Of a stretch of 64,000 bases of DNA, positions 16,122 through 26,172 are shown piece after piece (the stretch's first letter is position 1; every line of letters begins with the position of its first letter). The position numbers and the translations under genes were made by a program. The notes under the pieces are model-generated. The model was not told where the DNA came from. It saw nothing but the letters and a program-made list of their open reading frames with translations, and ran no database searches. This DNA comes from Candidatus Latescibacterota bacterium (GTDB taxonomy: Bacteria > Krumholzibacteriota > Krumholzibacteriia > JACNKJ01): positions 1 through 64,000 of the forward strand of contig JACKDC010000007.1 in assembly GCA_020633725.1 (NCBI GenBank), in the 5' to 3' direction.

Positions 16122-16673
16122 GTGACGGCAGGCTGGTCCATGAGCTACCGACGACATGGTGGGGCGATCCGCGCCTACCTCCAGCGCCGTCTGGCCAGCC
16201 CCGAGGAGGCGGAGGACCTCTGCCAGGAGACCTTCCTCCGCGTGATGCGCGCGCCCGACGCCCCCACGGCCGAGGAGCCGGCACGGCTGCGGGCCTACCT
16301 CTTCGCCACCGCCCGCAACCTGCTGGTGAACCACCTGCGCCTCCGGGGCGTGGTGCGCGCCGCCAGCGAGCTGGGCGTGGTGGAGGGCGTCGAGGAGCTG
16401 GCGACGCCGGCGCCAGACGGCGCCGACGACGGCCACCGCGCCCGCACCCTGGCCCTGGCGCTGGAGCGCGAACTCGGGCGGCTGCCCGCCGAGCAGCGCG
16501 AGGCCTTCACGCTGGGCGCGCTGGAGCGCTGGCCCTACGCGGAGATCGCGGCACGGAAGGGCTGGAGCCTGAGCAAGGTCAAGATCAACGTCTACCGCGC
16601 CCGCAAGACCCTGATGCGGCGCCTGGGCGAGGATGCGCCCGGCGCCGACGACGAGATGGAGGCGAGGGCATGA
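16122..16673 (+). CDS. ECF-type RNA polymerase sigma factor
   Basis: 183-aa extracytoplasmic-function sigma factor. Region 2 spans about 12-75 (A-E-D-L-C-Q-E-T-F-L-R-V and L-F-A-T-A-R-N-L-L-V-N-H). After a linker, region 4 spans about 110-165 (L-P-A-E-Q-R-E-A-F and the helix-turn-helix Y-A-E-I-A-A-R-K-G-W-S-L-S-K-V-K). The GTG start has AGGAGG five bases upstream. It is followed with ATGA overlap by a zinc-binding anti-sigma factor and then by a secreted repeat protein, so it probably controls an envelope response including its own operon. Region 1.1 and sigma-70 region 3 are absent, as expected. Confidence 0.88.
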   Translation: MTAGWSMSYRRHGGAIRAYLQRRLASPEEAEDLCQETFLRVMRAPDAPTAEEPARLRAYLFATARNLLVNHLRLRGVVRAASELGVVEGVEELATPAPDGADDGHRARTLALALERELGRLPAEQREAFTLGALERWPYAEIAARKGWSLSKVKINVYRARKTLMRRLGEDAPGADDEMEARA

Positions 16674-17269
16674 ATCGCTGCGAGCACATGGAGCTGTCGA
16701 TCTCCGCCCTGCTGGACGGAGAGGCCGATCTTCACGAGCAGGGCGAGGTGGTGGACCACCTGCTGGCCTGTCCGGACTGCCGCGAGTTCTGGCGACAGGC
16801 GCGCGACTTCCAGGGGCGCCTCGACGCCGAGCTGCCCGTGGAGGGCCTGCCCGCCCCCGGCGCCCGCCGTCCCCGCCTGCGCCTGCTCCCCGCGGCTGGC
16901 GGCGCGCGGCGCTGGCTGCAGGTCGCCGCGGTCGTGGCGCCGCTGGCCGTCGGCCTGGGTGTGGGCCACTGGATGGCCGGGCGCGGCGCGGGAGCCGCGG
17001 ATCCTGGCCTGCCGCCGCGGGGGAGCGCCATCGAGCTGCAGCTCGCCTCCGACCGCGGCGCGCTGGACGATCGCGATTTCGTGGAGATGGTCCTGCGCCT
17101 GCTGCGCGCGGACCGGCGCTACCACCAGCAGATGCTGGAGATCCTGAGGCACGTGGAGCCCGCCCTGGGCGAGGGCGCCCCGGCCTCCGGCGAGTTCAAC
17201 CCGGCCGTCGAGCGGGGCGAGGGCGGGGAAACCCCCGTGCCCGAAAACGAGCGACGGGTCGTCTACTAG
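16670..17269 (+). CDS. zinc-binding transmembrane anti-sigma factor
   Basis: 199 aa. The N-terminal ZAS/zf-HC2 domain has H-L-L-A-C-P-D-C (the HxxxCxxC zinc motif) in about residues 20-40, which sequesters the sigma factor. One membrane helix is at about 85-103 (V-A-A-V-V-A-P-L-A-V-G-L-G-V-G-H-W). The C-terminal half is periplasmic, acidic and unlike known sensors. The start codon overlaps the sigma stop (ATGA), the standard coupling for sigma/anti-sigma pairs. The signal it senses is unknown. Confidence 0.82.
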   Translation: MNRCEHMELSISALLDGEADLHEQGEVVDHLLACPDCREFWRQARDFQGRLDAELPVEGLPAPGARRPRLRLLPAAGGARRWLQVAAVVAPLAVGLGVGHWMAGRGAGAADPGLPPRGSAIELQLASDRGALDDRDFVEMVLRLLRADRRYHQQMLEILRHVEPALGEGAPASGEFNPAVERGEGGETPVPENERRVVY

Positions 17270-17291
17270 TCGTGGTGGAAAGGAGATTCCC

Positions 17292-18539
17292 ATGCGCAAG
17301 ACACTGAGCACCGCGCTGCTGGTCCTCGGCCTGGTCGTCATCGCGACCGGCGCCCAGGCGGCGCGCCAGGACAACGACGGCTTCCTCTACGGCACCGTCC
17401 TCACGGACTCCGGCAAGGAGTACACGGGCTTCCTGCGCTGGAACGCCGACGAGGAGGCCTTCTGGGACGACCTCTTCCACTCGGCGAAGACGAAGCTGCC
17501 CTACATCGACGAGGTCGACCGCGCCGACCGCCGTCGCGACCGGAAGAAGCACACCAACATCAAGATCTTCGGCTTCCGCGTGAACGTTGAGTCGGACGAC
17601 TGGGCGGGCGACGATTCGCGGGTCTTCATCGCGCGCTTCGGCGACATCGAGCGCATCACGGTGAAGGGCGACGACGCCGCGCGCCTGGACATGAAGGGCG
17701 GCGAGAGCCTCGACGTCGAGGGTTACGCCAACGACGTGGGCGCCACGATCCTGGTCAAGGACGCGGGCCTCGGCGAGATCGAGCTGCACTGGGACAACAT
17801 CGACACCATCCGCTTCGCCGCGGCGCCGCGCGGGGCGGACCCCGGCGAGCAGCGCCTCTACGGCAAGCTGGAGACGCGCATCGGCAGCTTCGAGGGCTTC
17901 ATCCAGTGGGACAAGGAGGAGTGCCTGGCCTCCGACCGTCTCGATGGCGAGACCGAGGACGGCGAGCTCTCCATCCCGATGGGCAGCATCGCGCGCATCG
18001 AACGCCACGGCAGCCAGGGTTGCGAGGTCACGCTGAAGGACGGCCGCGACTACCGTCTGCGGGGCAGCAACGACGTCAACGACGACAACCGCGGCATCAT
18101 GGTCGAGGACAAGCGCTATGGCCGCGTGGTGATCTACTGGGACGAGTTCGACCGCCTGGACTTCGAGGACCGCAAGGACAGCGGACGCGGCTACGGCGAC
18201 TACAAGGGCCAGAAACCGCTCTCGGGCACGGTGGTGGGCAAGGACGGCGAGAAGCACCGGGGCCGGATCGTCTTCGACCTGGACGAGTCCGAGAACTGGG
18301 AGATGCTCAACGGCAACTGGCGCGACGCCGAATACAACATTCCCTTCGCGCTGGTGGCGCGCATCGAGCCGGGGCGCGACGAGAGCCGGGTGCTGCTGCG
18401 CGGCGGCGAGGAGCTGTGGCTCGAGGACAGCCAGGACGTCACGGAGAACAACGACGGCCTGTTGATCTTCGATCAGGGCGACGCCGATCCGCTCTACCTG
18501 CGCTGGCAGCAGATCGAGAGCATCGAGTTTGGCGACTAG
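17292..18539 (+). CDS. secreted protein with three tandem domain repeats, function unknown
   Basis: 415 aa with a signal peptide at 1-23 (T-G-A-Q-A-A). Three copies of a roughly 120-130-residue unit follow, at about 30-180, 190-305 and 310-415. Each opens G-x-(V/L) ... (Y/F/H)-x-G-(F/R)-(L/I)-x-(W/F) and continues with I-P-x-x-x-(I/V)-A-R-I-E or the equivalent. Each closes with an L-x-(W/Y)-x-x-(I/F)-(D/E)-x-(I/L)-x-F beta hairpin. It is acidic and has no sorting domain or catalytic motif. It follows the anti-sigma gene by 22 bases with GGAGAT upstream of the ATG, and is probably the envelope effector or ligand of that regulatory pair. I do not recognise the family. Confidence 0.78.
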   Translation: MRKTLSTALLVLGLVVIATGAQAARQDNDGFLYGTVLTDSGKEYTGFLRWNADEEAFWDDLFHSAKTKLPYIDEVDRADRRRDRKKHTNIKIFGFRVNVESDDWAGDDSRVFIARFGDIERITVKGDDAARLDMKGGESLDVEGYANDVGATILVKDAGLGEIELHWDNIDTIRFAAAPRGADPGEQRLYGKLETRIGSFEGFIQWDKEECLASDRLDGETEDGELSIPMGSIARIERHGSQGCEVTLKDGRDYRLRGSNDVNDDNRGIMVEDKRYGRVVIYWDEFDRLDFEDRKDSGRGYGDYKGQKPLSGTVVGKDGEKHRGRIVFDLDESENWEMLNGNWRDAEYNIPFALVARIEPGRDESRVLLRGGEELWLEDSQDVTENNDGLLIFDQGDADPLYLRWQQIESIEFGD

Positions 18540-18639
18540 TAATTGACAGGCCGGGCGGCGCCGGCGATCCTGGGCCCGAGTGTCGCAGCACGCGACGCAC
18601 GCACGATCCCAGCCCGTCGGCGCCGCCTGGAGAGTCGCC

Positions 18640-19763
<1,124 letters not shown>

Positions 19764-19767
<4 letters not shown>

Positions 19768-20621
19768 TCGGCCGACTCGCGCTCCACGATGCGGATGGGG
19801 AAGGGATCCGTCACGCTGCCCGTGTAGAGCGAGCGGTGGGGGAAGGGGATCTCGATGCCCGCCGCGTCGAAGGCGGCCTTGATCTCCAGGTAGATGCTGT
19901 TCAGCAGCGCCAGGTAGTTCTCTCGCTTCGTCCACACCGAGAACTGCATGTCCAGCGAGCTCTCGCCGAAGCCCTTGAAGATGTAGACCGGCGCCGGCTC
20001 GTCGAGGCAGAGGGGATTGCGGTCGGCCACCTCGGCCAGCACCTCGCGCACGCGCGGCAGGTCTTCCTTGTAGGCGACGCCCACCTGCAGATCGATGCGG
20101 CGGATGGGAAAGTGCGTCAGGTTGATCACCTTGGTCTTGATGATCGTCTCGTTGGGCACGCGCACGAAGAGGTTGTCGAAGGTGCGCAGCTTGATCGAGA
20201 GCAGGTCGATCGACAGCACCTCGCCGGTGACGTCCTCCACGCGCACGATGTCGCCGATCACGAAGGGCTGCTCGATGATCAGGAAGAGGCCGCTGATCAG
20301 GTTCGACGCCGAGGTCTGCGACGCGAAGCCCAGCGCCACCGTGAAGAGCCCCGCCGCGCCCATGAGCACGCCGACGTGGAAGCCCAGTTCGCCCAGCGCC
20401 ACCACCAGGACGAGCGCGGCGAGCGGGTAGAAGGTCAGGCGGCGCAGCAGAAGCCGCTGCTGCGCGTCGGCGCGGCGGCGCGCGAAGCGCAGGATCATCG
20501 CCGTGGCCACGCGCGCGAGGATCAGTCCCGCGACGAGGACGATGACCGCGCGCACGATCGCCATCAGACGCTCAGTGGTCAACCACTCCTGCAGATCGAG
20601 ACCGGCTATGGCGAAGGGCAT
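19764..20621 (-). CDS. mscS: MscS-family mechanosensitive channel
   Basis: 285-aa small-conductance mechanosensitive channel that vents solutes on osmotic downshock. Three membrane helices lie at about 20-40, 58-76 and 80-105. The third is the pore helix with its small-residue pattern (G-L-F-T-V-A-L-G-F-A-S-Q-T-S-A-S-N-L-I-S-G). The beta domain follows with P-F-x-I-G-D and V-P-N-E-T-I. ATG at 20621 has GGAGG five bases upstream. The start lies inside the end of the upstream DUF432 gene (50-base overlap), so the two are translationally coupled. Confidence 0.92.
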
Positions 20622-21432
20622 CGAAGCCTCCACGGATCAGGCTGCTGAAGGTGTGAACGAGGGCGCGCCGCTCGGGCGCGTTCCGGGGACCGGCCACGCG
20701 CTCCGCGCCGGCGGCCTCCCGCGGCGGGCCCGCGCCGTAGTCCAGCGCGGCCATCTCGCCCTCCTGCTCGTGATCCACGAGGACGGACTCGGTCCAGAGC
20801 TGCCCGGCCCCGTCGGCGTAGAGCGAGAGGAAGGGCGCGGGCAGGCGCAGGCCATCGATGGGGAGCGCGCCCGCCGCCGAGTTGCGCACGTGGATCGCGG
20901 CGCGCGCCCGCAGGGGCGTGGCGGGCAGGTCCTCCAGGCGCAGACGGCCGCGGCTGCGGCTCGCGTAGCAGAGCTCACCCGGTCCCGTGATCGCGCCGAA
21001 CCAGGTGTCGGATTGCCGGACCACGGGGACGTCGAGGAGCAGTTCGCCGCCGGCGCTCGCGCGCAGCCAGAGCGGCAGGCTGATGTAGACCGTCGCCTCC
21101 TCGCCGCCCGGGATCACCAGCGGCGTCGCGGTGTGCACGACCACGGGGCGCGGCGGCATGGCGGGCAGGAGCTGCAGCCGATCGCCGGTGTGCCGGAAGG
21201 CGAAGCGCTCGGCGAAGATCGTCTGTTCGTCGTGCTCGGGGACCGTCCCCTCCCACGGCTGTTCGAGCCGGGGCGTGCGCGCTTCGTCGTCGCCGTGGCG
21301 CGTGGTCGCGAGCCACTCGCGCGGCCCGCGCTCCAGCCACAGCTCGAGCGTGCCGAGCCGGCCGTGAAGCCGCTCGCCCTCGGCGAGCGTCCGTTCGCCC
21401 CACCAGCGGACGCTGTCGGTGTGCGTGTCCAT
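20572..21432 (-). CDS. DUF432 protein paired with MscS
   Basis: 286 aa, predicted soluble and beta-rich. It shows DUF432 features such as A-E-R-F-A-F-R-H, P-A-M-P-P-R-P-V and I-Y/V-x-I-S-L-P-L-W, with a hydrophilic C terminus. DUF432 genes are often next to mscS genes; the biochemical role is not known, and a modulatory role for the channel is an inference. There is no ribosome site: a TAGACT -10 ends six bases before the ATG, so the transcript is probably leaderless. The coding end runs 50 bases into mscS. Confidence 0.75.
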   Translation of the reverse strand: MDTHTDSVRWWGERTLAEGERLHGRLGTLELWLERGPREWLATTRHGDDEARTPRLEQPWEGTVPEHDEQTIFAERFAFRHTGDRLQLLPAMPPRPVVVHTATPLVIPGGEEATVYISLPLWLRASAGGELLLDVPVVRQSDTWFGAITGPGELCYASRSRGRLRLEDLPATPLRARAAIHVRNSAAGALPIDGLRLPAPFLSLYADGAGQLWTESVLVDHEQEGEMAALDYGAGPPREAAGAERVAGPRNAPERRALVHTFSSLIRGGFDALRHSRSRSAGVVDH

Positions 21433-21438
21433 GGGCCC

Positions 21439-21467
21439 AGTCTAGGCGGGATGCGCGGTCGCGTCAC
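21439..21467 (-). promoter_or_regulatory. promoter GTGACG-17-TAGACT for the DUF432-mscS operon
   Basis: On the minus strand GTGACG (21467-21462) and TAGACT (21444-21439) with a 17-base spacer. The -10 is six bases from the ATG, predicting a leaderless mRNA. Confidence 0.45.
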
Positions 21468-21484
21468 CGGAATAGTGTTCGCAC

Positions 21485-21513
21485 TTGAGCCAGCGGCCGG
21501 ACTTTTCCATGAT
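21485..21513 (+). promoter_or_regulatory. promoter TTGAGC-17-CATGAT for fumC
   Basis: TTGAGC (21485-21490) and CATGAT (21508-21513) with a 17-base spacer lie 33 bases before the fumC start, divergent from the DUF432 promoter. Confidence 0.35.
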
Positions 21514-21546
21514 GCCTGCGATCCCTGCCGCCAACGGAGGTACGCC

Positions 21547-22938
21547 ATGGACCAACGCTTCGAAACCGACAGCCTCGGCCGGGTGGCCGTGCCGGCCACG
21601 GCCTACTACGGCGCGCAGACCGCGCGCGCGGTGGCCAACTTCCCCATCGGCGGGCAGCGCTTTCCGCGCCCCTTCATCGCCGCCCTGGGGCGGATCAAGG
21701 AGGCCGCGGCGGCGGTGAACGCGGAGCTCGGCGTGCTGGACGCGCGGCGGGCGGGCTACATCCGCCGGGCCGCGGCGGAGGTGGTGGCGGGCAGCCTGGA
21801 CGCGGAGTTCGTGGTGCCGATCTGGCAGACGGGCAGCGGCACCCAGGTGAACATGAACGCCAACGAGGTCATCGCGGGCCGGGCCAACGAGATGGCGGAC
21901 GCGGGCCGCGGCGGCAAGTCGCCGGTGCATCCCAACGACCACGTGAACCGGAGCCAGTCGAGCAACGACGTGGTGCCCACCGCCATGCATCTGGCCCTGG
22001 GCGACGAGATCCAGAACCGCCTGCTGCCGGCCCTTGACGTCCTGGCCGGCGCGCTCGCCGAGCGTGCGAAGGCCTTTGCCGACATCGTGAAGATCGGCCG
22101 CACGCACCTCATGGACGCCGTGCCGCTCACCCTGGGCCAGGAGTTCTCGGGCTGGGCGGCCCAGGTCGAGGCCGGGCGGGCCAGGATCGTGGCCGCGGTG
22201 CCCGGACTCTGCGAGCTGGCGCTGGGGGGCACCGCGGTGGGCACGGGGCTGAATGCGCCGGAGGGCTTCGCGACGCGCGTCCTCGCCCGCCTCGAGCAGA
22301 GCACGGGGCTGCCGCTCCGCCGCGCGCGCAACGCCTTCGCGGCGCAGGGAGGGCACGATGCGGTGGTGGCCGCGAGCGGAGCGCTGCGGGACGCGGCCGT
22401 CGCCCTCGCGAAGGTGGCGAACGACATCCGCCTGCTCGGCTCGGGCCCGCGCTGCGGGCTGGGCGAGCTGCGCCTGCCCGCCCGCGAACCGGGCAGCTCG
22501 ATCATGCCGGGCAAGGTGAACCCCACCCAGGCCGAGGCGCTGAGCATGGTCTGCGCGCGGGTGATGGGCAACGACGTCGCCGTGGGCTTCGGCGGCGCGC
22601 ACGGCCACCTGGAGCTGAACGCCTACAAGCCGCTGCTCATCCACTGCACGCTGGAGTCGGTGGAGCTGCTCGCCGACGCCAGCCGCAGCTTCGCCGAGCG
22701 CTGCGTGGCGGGCATCGAGGCGGACCGCGCCGGCATCGAGCGCCACCTCGAGCGCTCGCTCATGCTGGTGACGAACCTCACGCCCGTCATCGGCTACGAC
22801 GCCGCCGCGAAGGCGGCGAAGAAGGCGCTCGAGGAGGGGCTCACCCTGCGCGAGGCGGTGCTCGCGCTCGAGCTCATGGACGCGGACGCCCTCGACGCGC
22901 ACCTGCGTCCGGAGGACATGACCGACGGGCGCTGGTAG
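21547..22938 (+). CDS. fumC: class II fumarate hydratase
   Basis: 463-aa iron-independent fumarase of the TCA cycle (fumarate + H2O to L-malate), homotetrameric and cytosolic. Signature regions are T-G-S-G-T-Q-V-N-M-N-A-N-E-V, the B-site-type H-P-N-D-H-V-N-R-S-Q-S-S-N-D and the superfamily loop G-S-S-I-M-P-G-K-V-N-P. The G-K-x-x-H-P-N-D-H-V-N pattern favours fumarase over aspartase. Length fits the family (about 460). The ATG has GGAGG six bases upstream. The convergent SDR gene begins its stop codon at the very next base. Confidence 0.93.
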   Translation: MDQRFETDSLGRVAVPATAYYGAQTARAVANFPIGGQRFPRPFIAALGRIKEAAAAVNAELGVLDARRAGYIRRAAAEVVAGSLDAEFVVPIWQTGSGTQVNMNANEVIAGRANEMADAGRGGKSPVHPNDHVNRSQSSNDVVPTAMHLALGDEIQNRLLPALDVLAGALAERAKAFADIVKIGRTHLMDAVPLTLGQEFSGWAAQVEAGRARIVAAVPGLCELALGGTAVGTGLNAPEGFATRVLARLEQSTGLPLRRARNAFAAQGGHDAVVAASGALRDAAVALAKVANDIRLLGSGPRCGLGELRLPAREPGSSIMPGKVNPTQAEALSMVCARVMGNDVAVGFGGAHGHLELNAYKPLLIHCTLESVELLADASRSFAERCVAGIEADRAGIERHLERSLMLVTNLTPVIGYDAAAKAAKKALEEGLTLREAVLALELMDADALDAHLRPEDMTDGRW

Positions 22939-23655
22939 CTACTTCAGCGCCCGGCCGCCGTCCACCGGCAGCACGACGCCGGTGACGTAGTCGTTCTCGA
23001 GCAGGAAGCGGACCGCGTGCGCGACGTTCCCGGCGCTGCCCTCGCGGCCGAGCAGCGTGCCGCGCAGCGCCTCGTCGCGCTGGGCGTCGTCGTAGTCGGC
23101 GGGGAGCATCACCGGTCCCGGGGCGACGGCGTTCACGCGCACGGCGGGGGCGAGGGCGCGGGCGAGCCCCTGGGTGAGGGCGATCACGCCGGCCTTGCTG
23201 GCCGAGTAGGCGAGATAGCGCGGCCAGGGGCGCTGGCCGGCGACGTCGGCGATGTTCACGATCGCGCCGCCGCGCTCCCGCATGGCCGTGCCCAGCGCCT
23301 GGCTCAGGAAGAAGACGCTCTTCAGGTTCAGCGAGAGCTGCAGGTCCCAGTCGGCCTCGGTCACTCCGCCCAGCCGCCCGGGCAGGAAGACCGCCGCGCT
23401 GTTCACGAGGGCGTCGACCGGCCCCGCGGCCGCGGCGAGACGCTCCGCGCCACCCGGCGCCGCGAGGTCCTCCCGCAGCAGATTCACGGACTGACCGCGG
23501 CTGTCGAGGGTCGCGGCGAGGTCGCGGGCCGCGTCCTCGCTGCGGTGGTAGTGACAGAGCAGCGCGGCGCCGGCGGCCGCGAGCTCCAGGGCGATGGCCC
23601 GGCCCACGCGCACGGCGCCGCCGGTGACGAGGATGCGCTTGCCCGCCAGCTCCAT
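22939..23655 (-). CDS. SDR-family oxidoreductase, pteridine reductase-like
   Basis: 238-aa short-chain dehydrogenase. The N-terminal cofactor motif is T-G-G-A-V-R-V-G-R-A: the arginine in place of the third glycine is the pattern of FolM/PTR1-type pteridine reductases. N-S-A-A, the catalytic Y-x-x-x-K in Y-S-A-S-K-A-G and the substrate loop P-G-P-V follow. Predicted to reduce dihydrofolate or dihydromonapterin with NADPH, inferred from family. It lies four bases after the lipoprotein gene and is transcribed in the same leftward run. Confidence 0.83.
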   Translation of the reverse strand: MELAGKRILVTGGAVRVGRAIALELAAAGAALLCHYHRSEDAARDLAATLDSRGQSVNLLREDLAAPGGAERLAAAAGPVDALVNSAAVFLPGRLGGVTEADWDLQLSLNLKSVFFLSQALGTAMRERGGAIVNIADVAGQRPWPRYLAYSASKAGVIALTQGLARALAPAVRVNAVAPGPVMLPADYDDAQRDEALRGTLLGREGSAGNVAHAVRFLLENDYVTGVVLPVDGGRALK

Positions 23656-23659
23656 GGCG

Positions 23660-24124
23660 CTAGGGAAGGCGCTGCAGGCGGAAGTCCACGACGGAGCCGG
23701 CGTCGTCCGTGGAGACGGTCAGCGTGTCGGCGACCAGGGCGTAGGTGAAGAGGCTCGTCTCGTCGGTGGGGCCGTCGCTGTCCTCGGTGGCGTTGAGTTC
23801 GAGGCTCTCCCCCTCCACGATGGCGTAGCCCGTCTCGTACCAGAGCTGTCCGCCGCTCACGTTCACCTCTTCGTAGGTGTAGGCGCCGTTGGCCTGGATG
23901 TGGATCTTCGCCTGCACGGCGCCGGCGACCCAGTCCAGCACGTCGGCCAGGCTGGCCGGGGCGCTGTCCACCATGACGGACTGGAAGACCCAGCTGTCGA
24001 CCATGCTGGCCGGTGGGTGACCGGCGTTGTCGTTGCCCGTGGGACCGGAGTCCTCGTCGCCGCAGCCGAGCGCGAGCAGGCTGCCGAGCAGGAGGACGGC
24101 GAGCAGCGAGCGGAGTGTCGTCAT
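23660..24124 (-). CDS. lipoprotein, lipocalin-like hypothetical
   Basis: 154 aa. A type II signal peptide ends in the lipobox L-A-L-G-C (Cys about 21), followed by an acidic linker. The rest is beta-rich (W-V-F-Q-S-V, Y-T-Y-E-E-V-N, W-Y-E-T-G-Y, S-L-F-T-Y-A-L) and resembles lipocalin-like domain proteins of this phylum group. The function is unknown. ATG with AAGGAG seven bases upstream. Middle gene of a three-gene leftward run with the esterase and SDR. Confidence 0.72.
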   Translation of the reverse strand: MTTLRSLLAVLLLGSLLALGCGDEDSGPTGNDNAGHPPASMVDSWVFQSVMVDSAPASLADVLDWVAGAVQAKIHIQANGAYTYEEVNVSGGQLWYETGYAIVEGESLELNATEDSDGPTDETSLFTYALVADTLTVSTDDAGSVVDFRLQRLP

Positions 24125-24155
24125 CGGGCGCTCCTTGGTGAGGGGTTGGAGCAGA

Positions 24156-24869
24156 CTAGCCGATGCCCGGACGCGTGTCGAGGTCCTCCGCGGCGGCGAC
24201 CAGCCAGTCGGCCACGTGACGCAGAGGGCGCCGGCCGAGCGAGTGGCCGCCGTCGAAGCGGTGGAGCTCCACCCGCAGACCCGCGGACGCGAGCGCGTCG
24301 CGGCTGCGCTCGGCCGCGTCCACGGGGACGGCCGTGTCCCGCACGCCGTGACAGAGCAGCGCGCGGAAGCCCATGCCGGCCGCCCGGGCGGCGTCCTCGG
24401 CCAGCCATTCGGTCTTCACGCGCGCGCCGACGATCACCATGCCGGCGAAGCGCTCGGGGTGGCGCAGCGCGAGCCAGGCGCCGCAGTAGCCGCCCTGGGA
24501 GAAGCCCAGGAGCCAGCGTCGACGGGGGCGCAGGGCCGCGTCGCGCTCCACCGCGTCGAGCGTGGCGAGGAGCGTCGACTCGCAGCGCTCCAGCGCGGCG
24601 CGGAAGCGTGGCTGGTCGCCGTCGTAGTCGTACCAGCTCGCGCCGCCCTCGCCGCCCTGGCCCGGCGCGCGCGGCAGCAGGATGCGCAGGGGCGGGACGT
24701 CGAGGGGGCGGAGCAGCCGGGCGAAGACGTCCTCGTCCTGTCCCCAGCCGTGCAGCGCGAGGAGCAGGGGCAGGTCGTCCGGTGCGGCGGACGGGGCGTC
24801 CAGCCGCCAGTGGACCGGCGGGGGACCGGGGACGAGGCCACGGATCGTGCGCTCGACGCTGTCGCTCAC
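24156..24869 (-). CDS. alpha/beta-hydrolase, phospholipase/carboxylesterase family
   Basis: 237-aa cytosolic serine hydrolase of the YpfH/carboxylesterase-2 type. The oxyanion region is L-L-L-A-L-H-G-W-G-Q-D-E. The nucleophile is in G-F-S-Q-G-G, the catalytic aspartate in H-G-V-R-D-T-A-V-P-V, and the histidine in F-D-G-G-H-S-L. Predicted to cleave short acyl or lysophospholipid esters. ATG with AAGGAG eight bases upstream of the GTG-ATG region; length is normal. Confidence 0.82.
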   Translation of the reverse strand: MSDSVERTIRGLVPGPPPVHWRLDAPSAAPDDLPLLLALHGWGQDEDVFARLLRPLDVPPLRILLPRAPGQGGEGGASWYDYDGDQPRFRAALERCESTLLATLDAVERDAALRPRRRWLLGFSQGGYCGAWLALRHPERFAGMVIVGARVKTEWLAEDAARAAGMGFRALLCHGVRDTAVPVDAAERSRDALASAGLRVELHRFDGGHSLGRRPLRHVADWLVAAAEDLDTRPGIG

Positions 24870-24961
24870 GGCGCTCCTTGCACAAGGGGCTGGCTTCGCG
24901 GGCCGCCTTGCTTCATGCTCGGGCCAACCCGGACCCCTGCCCTGCGAGGATAGCCGATACC

Positions 24962-26152
24962 ATGCGAGGATTGCAGGTCCTGCGTTCCGCGGTCGTCGCT
25001 GGACTGCTCGTCGCGGTCGGTGCCGCGGCGTGCTCGACGGCGACGCTCCGCGTCGGCCAGTTCAACATCCAGGAGCTGTCCACCGCCAAGCTGCTGGAGA
25101 CGGGCCCCGACGGCGCCGGCGCCAACCCGCAGGTGCTCGCCGCGGCCGCGATCATCCAGGAGATCCGCCCGGACATCCTGATCGTGAACGAGATCGACCA
25201 CGACCTCGCGGCGGACGACCTCGCCCTCAACGCGCGGCGCTTCGTCGACCTCTACCTGAATCGCGGCGAGCGCGCGATCGACTACCCCCACGTCTTCGCG
25301 GCGCCCTGCAACACGGGTCGGCCGTCGGGCGTGGATCTGAACGGCGACGGCCACGTCGCCACCGCCGAGGACGAGGGTGGACGGGACTACGGCGGCGACT
25401 GCTTCGGCTTCGGCAACTACCCCGGGCAGTACTCGATGGCCGTGCTCTCGCGCTATCCCCTCGAGGCCGACAGCGCGCGCAGCTGGCAGACTTTCCGCTG
25501 GGCGGACCTGCCGGACAACCTGATCCCGCCGGACTGGTTCTCGCCGGCGGCGCTGGCCGTGTTTCGCCTCTCCAGCAAGTCGCACTGGGACCTGCCCGTG
25601 CGCGTGCCCGTCCCCAGCGGCGACGTGCGGCTGCACCTGCTGGTGAGCCATCCCACACCCACGGGCTACGACGGCCCCGAGGATCTCAACGGCCGCCGCA
25701 ACTACGACGAACTCCGCCTCTGGGCGCACATCCTCGACGACGACCGCGTCCCCGTGGACGACGCCGGCCGCCGCGGCGGGCTCGCCGCGGGGGAGCGCTT
25801 CGTGATCGGGGGCGACCTGAATGCCGATCCGGGCGGGGACGTCCTCCCCACCGGACGGCGCTCCATCGCGCAGCTGCTGGAACACCCGCGCGTGCAGGAC
25901 TGCGGGCCCTTGATGACCAGCGCCGGCGCCCTGCAGGGGCGCGCCGCCGGCCCGCCGGACTTCGTGGAGCGGCGCACGGCGGCCTGGCCCGGTGGCGGCG
26001 TGCGCATCGACTACCTGCTGCCGAGCCGTGGGCTCACGCCCGTGGCGGGGGGCGTCTACTGGCCGGATCCGGCCGTCGATCCCGCGGGCGCCGCCCGGGC
26101 CGCGCTGGCCTCGGACCACCGCATGACCTGGCTCGACCTTCGACTGGACTGA
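24962..26152 (+). CDS. lipoprotein endonuclease/exonuclease/phosphatase-fold enzyme
   Basis: 396 aa. The signal ends in the lipobox V-G-A-A-A-C (Cys about 23), so the protein is lipid-anchored outside the inner membrane. The EEP fold is shown by R-V-G-Q-F-N-I-Q-E-L, the metal glutamate in I-V-N-E-I-D, L-V-S-H-P-T-P, the G-G-D-L-N-A-D-P motif and the final S-D-H-R-M-T-W. A calcium-loop-like insert, D-L-N-G-D-G-H-V-A-T-A-E-D-E, sits at about 127-140. Could be a secreted nuclease or phosphodiesterase; the substrate is not visible. A 20-base gap separates it from the downstream gene. Confidence 0.83.
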   Translation: MRGLQVLRSAVVAGLLVAVGAAACSTATLRVGQFNIQELSTAKLLETGPDGAGANPQVLAAAAIIQEIRPDILIVNEIDHDLAADDLALNARRFVDLYLNRGERAIDYPHVFAAPCNTGRPSGVDLNGDGHVATAEDEGGRDYGGDCFGFGNYPGQYSMAVLSRYPLEADSARSWQTFRWADLPDNLIPPDWFSPAALAVFRLSSKSHWDLPVRVPVPSGDVRLHLLVSHPTPTGYDGPEDLNGRRNYDELRLWAHILDDDRVPVDDAGRRGGLAAGERFVIGGDLNADPGGDVLPTGRRSIAQLLEHPRVQDCGPLMTSAGALQGRAAGPPDFVERRTAAWPGGGVRIDYLLPSRGLTPVAGGVYWPDPAVDPAGAARAALASDHRMTWLDLRLD

Positions 26153-26172
26153 CGACGAAAGGAGCGCACGCC

